This document shows positions 7,819 to 13,537 of a stretch of DNA of 13,537 nucleotides, one piece after another. The notes beneath the pieces were generated by a model. That model did no database searches. It saw only the letters and a list, made by a program, of their open reading frames with translations, and was not told the origin of the DNA. Source of the DNA: Candidatus Delongbacteria bacterium (lineage in GTDB: Bacteria; JAGOEH01); assembly GCA_017997825.1 (NCBI GenBank), contig JAGOEH010000079.1, positions 1 to 13,537 of the forward strand, read 5' to 3'. The position numbers and the translations under genes are program-made. Every line of letters begins with the position of its first letter. Positions within the stretch are counted from its first letter, which is position 1.

Positions 7819-8273
7819 CAGCCTTCCTGGTTTTGAATAAATGAAATAAACTCATTTGTATCGGTAAAAGCAAGTACTTTTTTCCGGTTTTCATCTTTTT
7901 TGAATATCCGGGAAAAGCGGGCCAGCAGGGCAAGGTATTCGCCGGCCTTTTCCTTGGGAGCCAGCAGTAGAAGGACATAGTGGACCGGTTGTTTATCCAG
8001 AGCTCCGAAATCCAGGCTGGTTTTGAGGCTGCAGAAGGCGGCCACGAAATCTTTGACCGTATCGGTTCGCAGATGGGGGACGGCAATCTGATCATTGACG
8101 GCGCTGGTATTGATTTCTTCGCGTTCCAACAGGTTGGACAGGATGGGTTCGCGGTCTTCCAGCTTGCCGTTTTGAACTAGTTGATCGACTAGAAACTCAA
8201 TCAAGTGAGTCTTGTTCTTAAAATCCTTTTTCAAGTAAACCAGATTACTTTCAAACAACTCTGAGAGTTTCAA
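7818..8273 (-). CDS. ptsN: PTS EIIA domain protein, PtsN/fructose type
   Basis: A stand-alone EIIA domain of the fructose/mannitol/nitrogen class that accepts phosphate from HPr. It has 151 residues, the usual length for PtsN. The phosphorylated histidine is His67 in IAVPHLRTD, preceded by the family's LLEREEINTSAV block (48-59) and followed by DFGALDKQPVHYVLLLLAPKE. The start is a TTG at 8273 with an excellent GGAGGAG five bases upstream. No EIIB or EIIC gene is next to it, and it lies near rpoN and hpf as ptsN does in proteobacteria; both point to a regulatory role. In proteobacteria PtsN acts on potassium transport systems and sensor kinases; its target here is not shown by the sequence. 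Its stop overlaps the start of the small membrane gene, and V-ATPase genes follow. Confidence 0.92.
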   Translation of the reverse strand: MKLSELFESNLVYLKKDFKNKTHLIEFLVDQLVQNGKLEDREPILSNLLEREEINTSAVNDQIAVPHLRTDTVKDFVAAFCSLKTSLDFGALDKQPVHYVLLLLAPKEKAGEYLALLARFSRIFKKDENRKKVLAFTDTNEFISFIQNQEG

Positions 8274-8278
8274 ATTTT

Positions 8279-8285
8279 CTCCTCC
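8279..8285 (-). promoter_or_regulatory. Strong ribosome binding site deciding the TTG start of EIIA
   Basis: GGAGGAG lies five bases upstream of the TTG at 8273-8271. No ATG is better placed, and the conserved N-terminal residues (KLSELF) follow at once, so the TTG start is well supported. Confidence 0.8.
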
Positions 8286-8295
8286 GATTCAGGGG

Positions 8296-10053
8296 TTATT
8301 TAAAGTAGTCCCCCCAGACGCGGTAATTGACTGGGATGGACTGTTTGTCGATGTATTCCAGTAGGTATTTTTTGATGCTTTCGGTGGTGGGGAAGGTCAG
8401 GATGTCGTTAATCATGGGCAGGGCATTTTTATAATTGATGGATCGAATAATCTGTTTGATTTCCGGGACATAGATCGGGCTGACGGATAATTCATCGATG
8501 CCCATGGCGATCAGAATGGGAACGGCCAGGGGATTGGCGGCCATATCGCCGCACATACCGACCCAGATTCCTTTGCGGTGTCCGGCGATGATGGTTTCAT
8601 AGATCAGTTTTAAAACGGCCGGATTGAGAGAATCATAAAGATTGGCAATTCGCTCATTACCCCGGTCGACGGCCAGGGTATACTGAGTGAGGTCATTGGT
8701 GCCGATGCTGAAAAAATCGACCAGTTTGGCCAGTTGATCCGCTACCAGGACTGCAGACGGAATCTCGACCATGATTCCTATTTCCATATTCTCGTCAAAG
8801 GGGATCTCTTCCAAGCGTAATTGCTGTTTGGTTTCATCCAGGACGGCCAGTACCCGTTCCAGTTCGGTATATCCGGAAATCATGGGAAACATGATTTTGA
8901 CATTTCCCTTGACGCTGGCCCGTAGAATAGCCCGGAGCTGTGTTTTGAAGATGTCCGGCCGGTCCAGTGAAACCCGGATGGCCCGCCAGCCCAGGAACGG
9001 ATTGGATTCCTTGGGAAAATTGATATTGCTGGTGTACTTGTCGCCGCCCAGATCGAAGGTTCGGATGATGATATTTTTGGGATAGAGGTTTTTGGCCATG
9101 TAAAAGTATTCCTGGTACTGTTCCTCTTCGGTCGGCAACTGGGATCGGGTCAGATACAGATATTCGGTACGGAAGAGTCCGATGCCTTCGGCTCCGTATT
9201 TGATTATGGTTTCGACCTCGCTGGCGAATTCCGCATTGGCGCACAGTTCGATGCTGTAGGAATCGCGGGTGATGGAGGGCAGGGCGTTCAGTTCGGATAA
9301 TTGAGCTTCGTAGACGGTAAGGGTAATTTTTTGTTGTTCATAATACCGGATATGCTTTTCAGTGGGATTGACAATGAGTTTTCCGTTGATGCCGTCGATG
9401 ACCAGCGGCGTTTCATGGCTGATGAAGCGGGTGGCGGTCTGAAGTCCCACCACGGCCGGGATTTCCAGAGAGCGGGCCAGAATGGAAACATGACTGGAGA
9501 GGCCGCCGACATCGGTGGCTATTCCGGCCACATTTTCCTTGTTGAACATAGCGGTTTCGGATGGAGTCAGATCATGGGCGATAATAATTGAGTTGGGTTC
9601 CAGCAGGGTATAATCGGCCAGATTCTTTCCGGTCAGATTCCGCAGCACACGGCGTCGGATATCGCGCAAATCGACGACCCGTTGCTGGATCAGCTTGTTG
9701 CTGTTCTGTTTGAACTGTTCGATCAAGCCTTTTAATGTTTCAAAGAAGATGAATTCGGCATTTTTCTTCTGGGCGCGGATTTTTTTAATAATGGAAGAGC
9801 TGGCGATCACATCATCCAGCATCAGTTGCTGCGCATAAAAGATTCCCGATTCTTCGGTGATCCCGTCCAGCTTCAGCCGGTTCCGGATCATTTCAAGTTC
9901 ATTCTTGGATTGTGCGACCGCTTTTTCAAAGCGGATTATTTCGGGTTCGATTTCATCGTCGGTCAGGTTTTTTTCTTCGATCAGATCTTCCGATTGATCG
10001 ATGATGATGGCTTTACCGATGGAAATTCCGGGAGAAGCCGGAATTCCGTGCAG
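8296..10053 (-). CDS. ptsI: PTS enzyme I, probably CTG start
   Basis: Phosphoenolpyruvate-protein phosphotransferase, which takes phosphate from PEP and passes it to HPr. From the CTG at 10053 it has 585 residues, a normal length, and begins (M)HGIPASPGISIGKA, the classic EI N-terminus. The phospho-histidine is near residue 188 in GGLSSHVSILARS. The PEP-binding domain shows GIGLFRTEYLYL, the GWRAIRVSLDRPDIF block, MVEIPSAV, FFSIGTNDLTQYTLAVDR and the active cysteine in GMCGDMAANP. The first in-frame ATG, at 9891, would remove 54 conserved residues and cannot be the start. No ATG, GTG or TTG lies between the ptsH stop and 9891. CTG has GGAG six bases upstream; ATC at 10056 or ACG at 10065 are less likely alternatives. 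The frame is the same as ptsH, behind a single TGA. Confidence 0.95.
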   Translation of the reverse strand: MHGIPASPGISIGKAIIIDQSEDLIEEKNLTDDEIEPEIIRFEKAVAQSKNELEMIRNRLKLDGITEESGIFYAQQLMLDDVIASSSIIKKIRAQKKNAEFIFFETLKGLIEQFKQNSNKLIQQRVVDLRDIRRRVLRNLTGKNLADYTLLEPNSIIIAHDLTPSETAMFNKENVAGIATDVGGLSSHVSILARSLEIPAVVGLQTATRFISHETPLVIDGINGKLIVNPTEKHIRYYEQQKITLTVYEAQLSELNALPSITRDSYSIELCANAEFASEVETIIKYGAEGIGLFRTEYLYLTRSQLPTEEEQYQEYFYMAKNLYPKNIIIRTFDLGGDKYTSNINFPKESNPFLGWRAIRVSLDRPDIFKTQLRAILRASVKGNVKIMFPMISGYTELERVLAVLDETKQQLRLEEIPFDENMEIGIMVEIPSAVLVADQLAKLVDFFSIGTNDLTQYTLAVDRGNERIANLYDSLNPAVLKLIYETIIAGHRKGIWVGMCGDMAANPLAVPILIAMGIDELSVSPIYVPEIKQIIRSINYKNALPMINDILTFPTTESIKKYLLEYIDKQSIPVNYRVWGDYFK

Positions 10054-10059
10054 GATCTT

Positions 10060-10063
10060 CTCC
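10060..10063 (-). promoter_or_regulatory. Ribosome binding site supporting the CTG start of ptsI
   Basis: GGAG at 10063-10060 is six bases before CTG at 10053-10051. A second SD-like GAGGAG (10076-10071) overlaps the ptsH stop and is five bases from an in-frame ACG. The CTG fits the conserved EI N-terminus best. Confidence 0.5.
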
Positions 10064-10074
10064 GTAAGGTCTCC

Positions 10075-10341
10075 TCAATCCTCGTTAAATTTGTTTCTGA
10101 ATAACTCGGCGATGGCTATAGCGGCCGATTCTTCGTCGGGTCCCTCCGTCAGCAGCAAAATCTCGGACCCCTGTTCGGCGGCCAGCATCATGACGGAAAG
10201 GATGCTTTTGCCGTTGATTTTAATGTCATCCTTCTGCAGAAAGATCTCAGAATCGAATTCCATGGCTTTCTGAACAATTTGTGAGGCGGGGCGGGCATGG
10301 ATTCCCAGCTTGTTTTCGATGGTGACCAGTGTTTTTTTCAC
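10075..10341 (-). CDS. ptsH: PTS phosphocarrier protein HPr
   Basis: Small phosphocarrier that receives phosphate from enzyme I at His15 and passes it to EIIA proteins. It has 88 residues. His15 lies in the active-site motif GIHARPAS (13-20). The regulatory serine is Ser46 in INGKSILSVMML (42-53), the site phosphorylated by HPr kinase, whose gene is directly upstream. The start is GTG, overlapping the hprK stop as GTGA, with GAGGT five bases upstream, so translation is likely coupled to hprK. The TGA stop is followed in the same frame by the N-terminus of enzyme I. Having both His15 and Ser46 shows that the protein can serve both phosphotransfer and HprK-dependent signalling. Confidence 0.97.
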   Translation of the reverse strand: MKKTLVTIENKLGIHARPASQIVQKAMEFDSEIFLQKDDIKINGKSILSVMMLAAEQGSEILLLTEGPDEESAAIAIAELFRNKFNED

Positions 10342-11351
10342 AATTGACCTCGGTTGATCGGAGAGGAGGGCGCATGCCCGGTTTGATTTTTTATGTACGA
10401 CAGAATCTTTTCGTTCAGGGTATTGGGTGCATCATATCCGCTTTTTTTACTGATCAGATTCAGGGCGATGGTTTCAATGATGCTGGCCATGTTTTTTCCG
10501 GGGCGGATCGGTACTTTGACCACCGGAATCTGAATATTCAGTATCGTTTCCTTGGTTTCGGTAATGCCTAAGCGCTCGAAGTGTTCTTTTTCCGAAGCTG
10601 CGGTTAACAGAACGATAATGTCGATCTCCTTACGGCTGAGGATGGCTTTGATCCCGAAGATTTCCTTTAGATTGATGATCCCGATTCCCCGGATCTCCAG
10701 GAAATTCTGTAGAATCTCCTGAGGCTCACCGCAGAGTTTACCGTTAATGGTTTTTTTTACGACCACAATATCATCGGCGATCAGACGATATCCGAGATTG
10801 ATCAGTTCAAGAGCTGTTTCGCTCTTTCCGATACCCGGTTTTCCCTGTAGCAGCATTCCAATCCCGTAAACCTCCACCAGGCATCCGTGGAGTACGGTCC
10901 GGTCTGAAAAAAATTCCCACAAATAACTGGTCAGATGGTAGAAGACCAGGTCGGTGGGTAGATCGCTCTCAAAGACCGGGATTTGAGCTTCATTCATGAT
11001 CTGATAGAAAATCTCAGGTAGTCGGTTCTGGTGAGTGATGATGATACAGGGGATATCATAGGTGGCTAGCTGGTTCAGGCGGGGAACCAGATCGGATTCT
11101 GTGATTTTCAGGATATAGGTGGCTTCGGTGTTGCCGATGATCAGAATTCGTCCCTGGCTGAAGATCTCAAAATACCCGGACAGAGCCAAACTGGGCCTTG
11201 AGATATACTTACTGGTGATCTGCTTTTTCGATAAGGGTTCGTTATCGGTAACGCTCTTGAACTTCAAGGTTTCCGCATTGCCGTCAAAAAAATCTTTAAC
11301 CGAAAGACAGCGGATCAGGATTTTATTCGGAGTGTTCGAGGATGGCTCCAT
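10338..11351 (-). CDS. hprK: HPr kinase/phosphorylase
   Basis: Bifunctional enzyme that phosphorylates HPr on Ser46 with ATP or pyrophosphate and removes that phosphate with inorganic phosphate. It has 337 residues, slightly longer than the usual 310-320. The N-terminal domain (1 to about 130) is less conserved. The catalytic domain has His155 in VLHGCLVEVYG, the P-loop GKPGIGKS (170-177), the acidic pair in LIADDIVVV (Asp193-Asp194) and the family signature LEIRGIGIINLKEIFG (218-233). The ATG is ten bases after the hpf stop with only a weak ribosome binding site. Its stop overlaps the ptsH start. In Gram-negative bacteria HprK is often encoded near rpoN and PTS genes and is not paired with CcpA, so its output here is probably control of the relay itself. 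Confidence 0.96.
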   Translation of the reverse strand: MEPSSNTPNKILIRCLSVKDFFDGNAETLKFKSVTDNEPLSKKQITSKYISRPSLALSGYFEIFSQGRILIIGNTEATYILKITESDLVPRLNQLATYDIPCIIITHQNRLPEIFYQIMNEAQIPVFESDLPTDLVFYHLTSYLWEFFSDRTVLHGCLVEVYGIGMLLQGKPGIGKSETALELINLGYRLIADDIVVVKKTINGKLCGEPQEILQNFLEIRGIGIINLKEIFGIKAILSRKEIDIIVLLTAASEKEHFERLGITETKETILNIQIPVVKVPIRPGKNMASIIETIALNLISKKSGYDAPNTLNEKILSYIKNQTGHAPSSPINRGQL

Positions 11352-11361
11352 ACCGAGTTAT

Positions 11362-11670
11362 TTATTTGGTTACATCATAGGGTTTATGATCACGAAGCTG
11401 CTCTTTCAGTTTTTTTATGCTGCGTTCCATCTTTTCAATGGTGTTGTTAATGGAAGAATACATATCATTGGTTTCGTCGCCGGCATTGAGTTCCTGTCCG
11501 GCCACTTTGATATTGATCTCGCATATGTTCCGGTATTTCTCCATATCCAGAATGACCTTGACATTCATGGTGTTGTCAAAGTATTTTTTGAGCTTGGTCA
11601 GTTCTTTGTTGATGTATTCCTGGATTCCATCGGTCAACTCGAAATGGCGGGCGGTGATGTTGACGATCAT
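11362..11670 (-). CDS. hpf: Ribosome hibernation-promoting factor, short form
   Basis: Short HPF/YfiA-type protein of 102 residues that binds the 30S decoding region and helps inactivate ribosomes under starvation. It begins MIVNITARHFELTDGIQEYI, the standard start of the S30AE fold, and continues with KLKKYFDNTMNVKVILDMEK and a basic helix (MERSIKKLKEQLRDHK) that contacts 16S rRNA. It lacks the extra C-terminal dimerisation domain of long HPF. It follows rpoN after 15 bases with a strong GGAAAGGAG ribosome binding site, the same rpoN-hpf neighbourhood known from proteobacteria. Confidence 0.95.
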   Translation of the reverse strand: MIVNITARHFELTDGIQEYINKELTKLKKYFDNTMNVKVILDMEKYRNICEINIKVAGQELNAGDETNDMYSSINNTIEKMERSIKKLKEQLRDHKPYDVTK

Positions 11671-11685
11671 TTTCCCACTCCTTTC

Positions 11686-13155
11686 CTATTGTTTTTTTCT
11701 TAACCGTGAAGGGAGGATACCCATTTTTTCACGGTATTTGGTCACGGTGCGTCGAGCTACGGTCATGTTTTCCTTTTCAAGTAATTCGACCACCTGATTG
11801 TCGCTGTATGGATTTTCCTTATCTTCCTTTTCAAGCAATTGTTTGATCCGTTCCATGACCAATCGGGAGGAATGATCCTCATCATTGGCATCGTTTTTAA
11901 TTTTGGCGCTGAAGAAGTATTTAAGGTTATAGACTCCATACTGGGTTTGCATGTATTTGTTATTAACGATTCGTCCGACGGTGGTTGGATGAACGCTGAT
12001 CTCATCGGCGATATCTTTCAAGGTCATGGGCCTGAGAAATTCCGGTCCCCGATGGAAAAAATCGGGCTGCTTTTCCAGAATTTTTTCGGCGATTCGATAG
12101 ATGGTCGATTTTCGCTGTTCGATGGCCTTGATCAGCCATACGGCCGAATTCAGACGTTCCTTCAGATAGTTTTTACTGCTTTTTACGCTTTGGTCATTAT
12201 TTTGAAGCAGTCGCCGGTAGTAAGGATTGATTTTCAATTTGGGCATACCGCTGTCGTTCAAAAAAATCATGATTTTATCTTCCATCATCTCCACAAATAT
12301 GTCCGGAATGACGGAATGATCGGCTTCAAAGGAAAAATTAACCCCCGGTTTCGGATCCAACAAGCTGATCCGGTGTTCAGCGATTACAACCTCTTCCTTG
12401 CTGACTCCGCAGTGTTTTGCGATCAACTGATAGCGTTTGTTTTGGAGATCATCGAAAAAATCGCGGATGATTCGGTATTCCAGCGAATCTTTTTCCTGAT
12501 AATACTCCAGTTGGATTAACAGGGATTCCTGATAATTGGAAGCGGCAATTCCGATCGGATCGAAAAAGCGGATCATCCGAAGGATCTTTTCGGCGTTTTC
12601 CAAGGTCAGTTCCTCGGGATTGATTGAGATGTCGGAATCTTTGTTGATGGCATTCTGGGCCATAATCAGGATGTCATTGGCGGAATAGGGGAAAAAGCCT
12701 TCCTCATTCAGATTGCCGATGACCAGTTCTCCCAAGAAGTGCTGGGTTTCGGTGCATTTGGTCATATTGAGCTGGCTGATCAGGTGTTCGATCAGGGATT
12801 CGCCCTCCTGATCGGCCGGTTCATAGGGTGTGGTATCTTCTTTGGTGGAGATAGCACCCGAGGGGTAGTCATCTTCCATATTGATGACATACTGTTCCCA
12901 GTCGATTTCATTTTCATTGTTCTGATCGCTGTTGATATCAATTTCACTGGTCGTTTCGCCGGCTTCCTGCTCCTCGGCGTCGCTCTGTTCGTCGATGATA
13001 TCTTCTTCCTCATCCAGAAACGGATTCAGTTCAACCTGTTGTTTCAGATACAGTCGCAGTTCTTCGGTAGGCATGGCGAAGAGTTCCATGAATCGCATCA
13101 TGTAAAAGGACATGTTCTGGGAGAGTTTCTGGGTCTGACTGTATTTCAGATTCAT
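11686..13155 (-). CDS. rpoN: RNA polymerase sigma-54 factor
   Basis: Alternative sigma factor that recognises -24/-12 promoters and needs an AAA+ activator to open DNA. It has 489 residues, typical. Region I (1-47) is glutamine- and leucine-rich (LKYSQTQKLSQNMSFYMMRF). It is followed by a long acidic linker (about 47-120), the core-binding domain (about 120-310), a helix-turn-helix region (about 379-402, LKDIADEISVHPTTVGRIVN) and the RpoN box ARRTVTKYRE at 467-476. The start has AAGGA seven bases upstream and agrees with the conserved N-terminus. A likely sigma-70-type promoter precedes it. No activator gene is present in the window, and I did not see a convincing -24/-12 element upstream, so self-regulation is not supported. 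Confidence 0.97.
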   Translation of the reverse strand: MNLKYSQTQKLSQNMSFYMMRFMELFAMPTEELRLYLKQQVELNPFLDEEEDIIDEQSDAEEQEAGETTSEIDINSDQNNENEIDWEQYVINMEDDYPSGAISTKEDTTPYEPADQEGESLIEHLISQLNMTKCTETQHFLGELVIGNLNEEGFFPYSANDILIMAQNAINKDSDISINPEELTLENAEKILRMIRFFDPIGIAASNYQESLLIQLEYYQEKDSLEYRIIRDFFDDLQNKRYQLIAKHCGVSKEEVVIAEHRISLLDPKPGVNFSFEADHSVIPDIFVEMMEDKIMIFLNDSGMPKLKINPYYRRLLQNNDQSVKSSKNYLKERLNSAVWLIKAIEQRKSTIYRIAEKILEKQPDFFHRGPEFLRPMTLKDIADEISVHPTTVGRIVNNKYMQTQYGVYNLKYFFSAKIKNDANDEDHSSRLVMERIKQLLEKEDKENPYSDNQVVELLEKENMTVARRTVTKYREKMGILPSRLRKKQ

Positions 13156-13201
13156 GCCTGATCCTTAAGTTTCAATGATTGACAACCTTTCGTTACTATC
13201 C

Positions 13202-13230
13202 AATCTAAGTTAAATCACCTGAAAAATCAA
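13202..13230 (-). promoter_or_regulatory. Candidate sigma-70-type promoter for the rpoN operon
   Basis: On the minus strand a -35-like TTGATT (13230-13225) and a -10-like TAGATT (13207-13202) are 17 bases apart, about 47 bases upstream of the rpoN ATG. The boxes are imperfect, but this is the only sizeable gap upstream of the whole gene run. Confidence 0.45.
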
Positions 13231-13237
13231 GTTAAAT
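13207..13237 (-). repeat. Direct 9-base repeat overlapping the candidate promoter
   Basis: ATTTAACTT occurs twice on the minus strand (13237-13229 and 13215-13207), start-to-start 22 bases, about two helical turns. One copy adjoins the -35 box and the other touches the -10 box. This could be a regulator binding site, but the sequence is AT-rich and chance is possible. Confidence 0.3.
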
Positions 13238-13267
13238 TTTCATTGATCCTTTTTTGGGAAAACGTCT

Positions 13268-13537
13268 TCAGGATCGAATCATCTCTGCCATTTTTTCGGG
13301 GGTGAGTTCGACGGCATATTCCCGGAATCCCAATTCGGCGCCGGCATAAAATTTGTGGGGCATGATCTCGATATGCAGCCGATAGTGGGGATGTCCGGTT
13401 AGCTGATGCACGATAATGTTCATGGTATCGGTGCCGGCTTTGGCATAGAGTAGTTTGAGGGTTTCCACCAGGTGGAAGGAGAGGCTGTCCAGCTGGGATG
13501 GGGAGGCCTGTGAGAGGGAATCCAGTTGGAATTTGGG
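13268..13537 (-). CDS. galT: Galactose-1-phosphate uridylyltransferase-like protein, C-terminal end only
   Basis: The frame is open from the window edge (13537) to TGA at 13270-13268, giving 89 residues with no start; the in-frame GTG at 13468 is internal. The end reads ...GHPHYRLHIEIMPHKFYAG, then AELGFREYAVELTPEKMAEMIRS. This matches the C-terminal domain pattern of GalT in the HIT superfamily, 'H-x-H-h-E-h-h-P-x ... A-G-h-E-x-G ... h-x-P-E-x-h-A-x-h-h-R'. The catalytic HPH motif would be in the missing N-terminal part. GalT transfers UMP between UDP-glucose and galactose-1-phosphate in the Leloir pathway. It is followed by a promoter-bearing gap, so it probably belongs to a different transcription unit. 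A related sugar-nucleotide or ADP-type transferase of the same fold is possible. Confidence 0.62.
   Translation of the reverse strand, partial: PKFQLDSLSQASPSQLDSLSFHLVETLKLLYAKAGTDTMNIIVHQLTGHPHYRLHIEIMPHKFYAGAELGFREYAVELTPEKMAEMIRS

Noticed and set aside
7679-8095. 138-codon minus-strand frame overlapping EIIA and the small membrane gene
   Set aside because: It is out of frame with EIIA for most of its length, has no family features, and conflicts with the better supported EIIA and 39-codon frames.
8296-9891. Enzyme I starting at the ATG at 9891
   Set aside because: It would remove the conserved EI N-terminus that is encoded in frame upstream without any stop.
10075-10077. TGA recoded as an amino acid in this organism
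   Set aside because: Several genes here end normally at TGA and no conserved gene contains an internal TGA, so general recoding is unsupported; only local read-through remains possible.
11119-11703. 194-codon plus-strand frame across hprK and hpf
   Set aside because: It crosses two real genes in antisense and looks like a shadow frame; the hydrophobic Phe/Ile-rich sequence is the complement of Lys/Glu-rich coding sequence.
11839-12519. 226-codon plus-strand frame opposite rpoN
   Set aside because: It lies entirely antisense to a clear sigma-54 gene, gives no recognisable domain, and arises from codon bias of the real gene.
13238-13267. Possible terminator after the GalT-like gene (A/T runs near CCC...GG)
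   Set aside because: No stem of useful length precedes the runs, so an intrinsic terminator is not supported.

Overview
The window carries one strand of closely packed bacterial genes. Every credible gene reads on the minus strand, so the order of transcription runs from high to low coordinates. I see no RNA genes, insertion sequences, phage genes or CRISPR arrays, and no stretch over about 120 bases lacks a gene. The gene set is HPr kinase, sigma-54, a short hibernation factor, a PTS phosphorelay without a sugar permease, and a bacterial V/A-type ATPase. It fits a Gram-negative-type, probably anaerobic, bacterium. It could be one of the candidate phyla around the FCB group, but this is inference and no gene fixes the taxon.

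Layout in transcription order: (1) 13537-13268, the C-terminal end of a galactose-1-phosphate uridylyltransferase-like protein. (2) A 112-base gap with a likely promoter. (3) 13155-7818, a regulatory block: rpoN (sigma-54), hpf, hprK, ptsH (HPr), ptsI (enzyme I) and a PtsN/fructose-type EIIA. (4) 7818-7699, a 39-residue single-span membrane protein that I read directly from the sequence; its start overlaps the EIIA stop. (5) 7697-1, a V/A-type ATPase operon in the order H-C-I-K-F-E-A-B, with B running off the window edge; subunit D presumably follows.

Gaps between neighbours from rpoN to atpB are -4 to about 68 bases, many stops and starts overlap, and I see no convincing terminator. The regulatory block and the ATPase may therefore form a single transcription unit. 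The phosphorelay would run EI -> HPr -> EIIA, with HprK modifying HPr at Ser46. No EIIB or EIIC is present, so the relay looks regulatory rather than for sugar uptake.

Three points deserve most attention. The 39-residue membrane protein sits at the PTS/ATPase junction. The ptsI reading frame has no ATG, GTG or TTG at its proper N-terminus, lies in the same frame as ptsH behind a single TGA, and appears to start at CTG. The permease-less PTS is physically joined to the V-ATPase operon.
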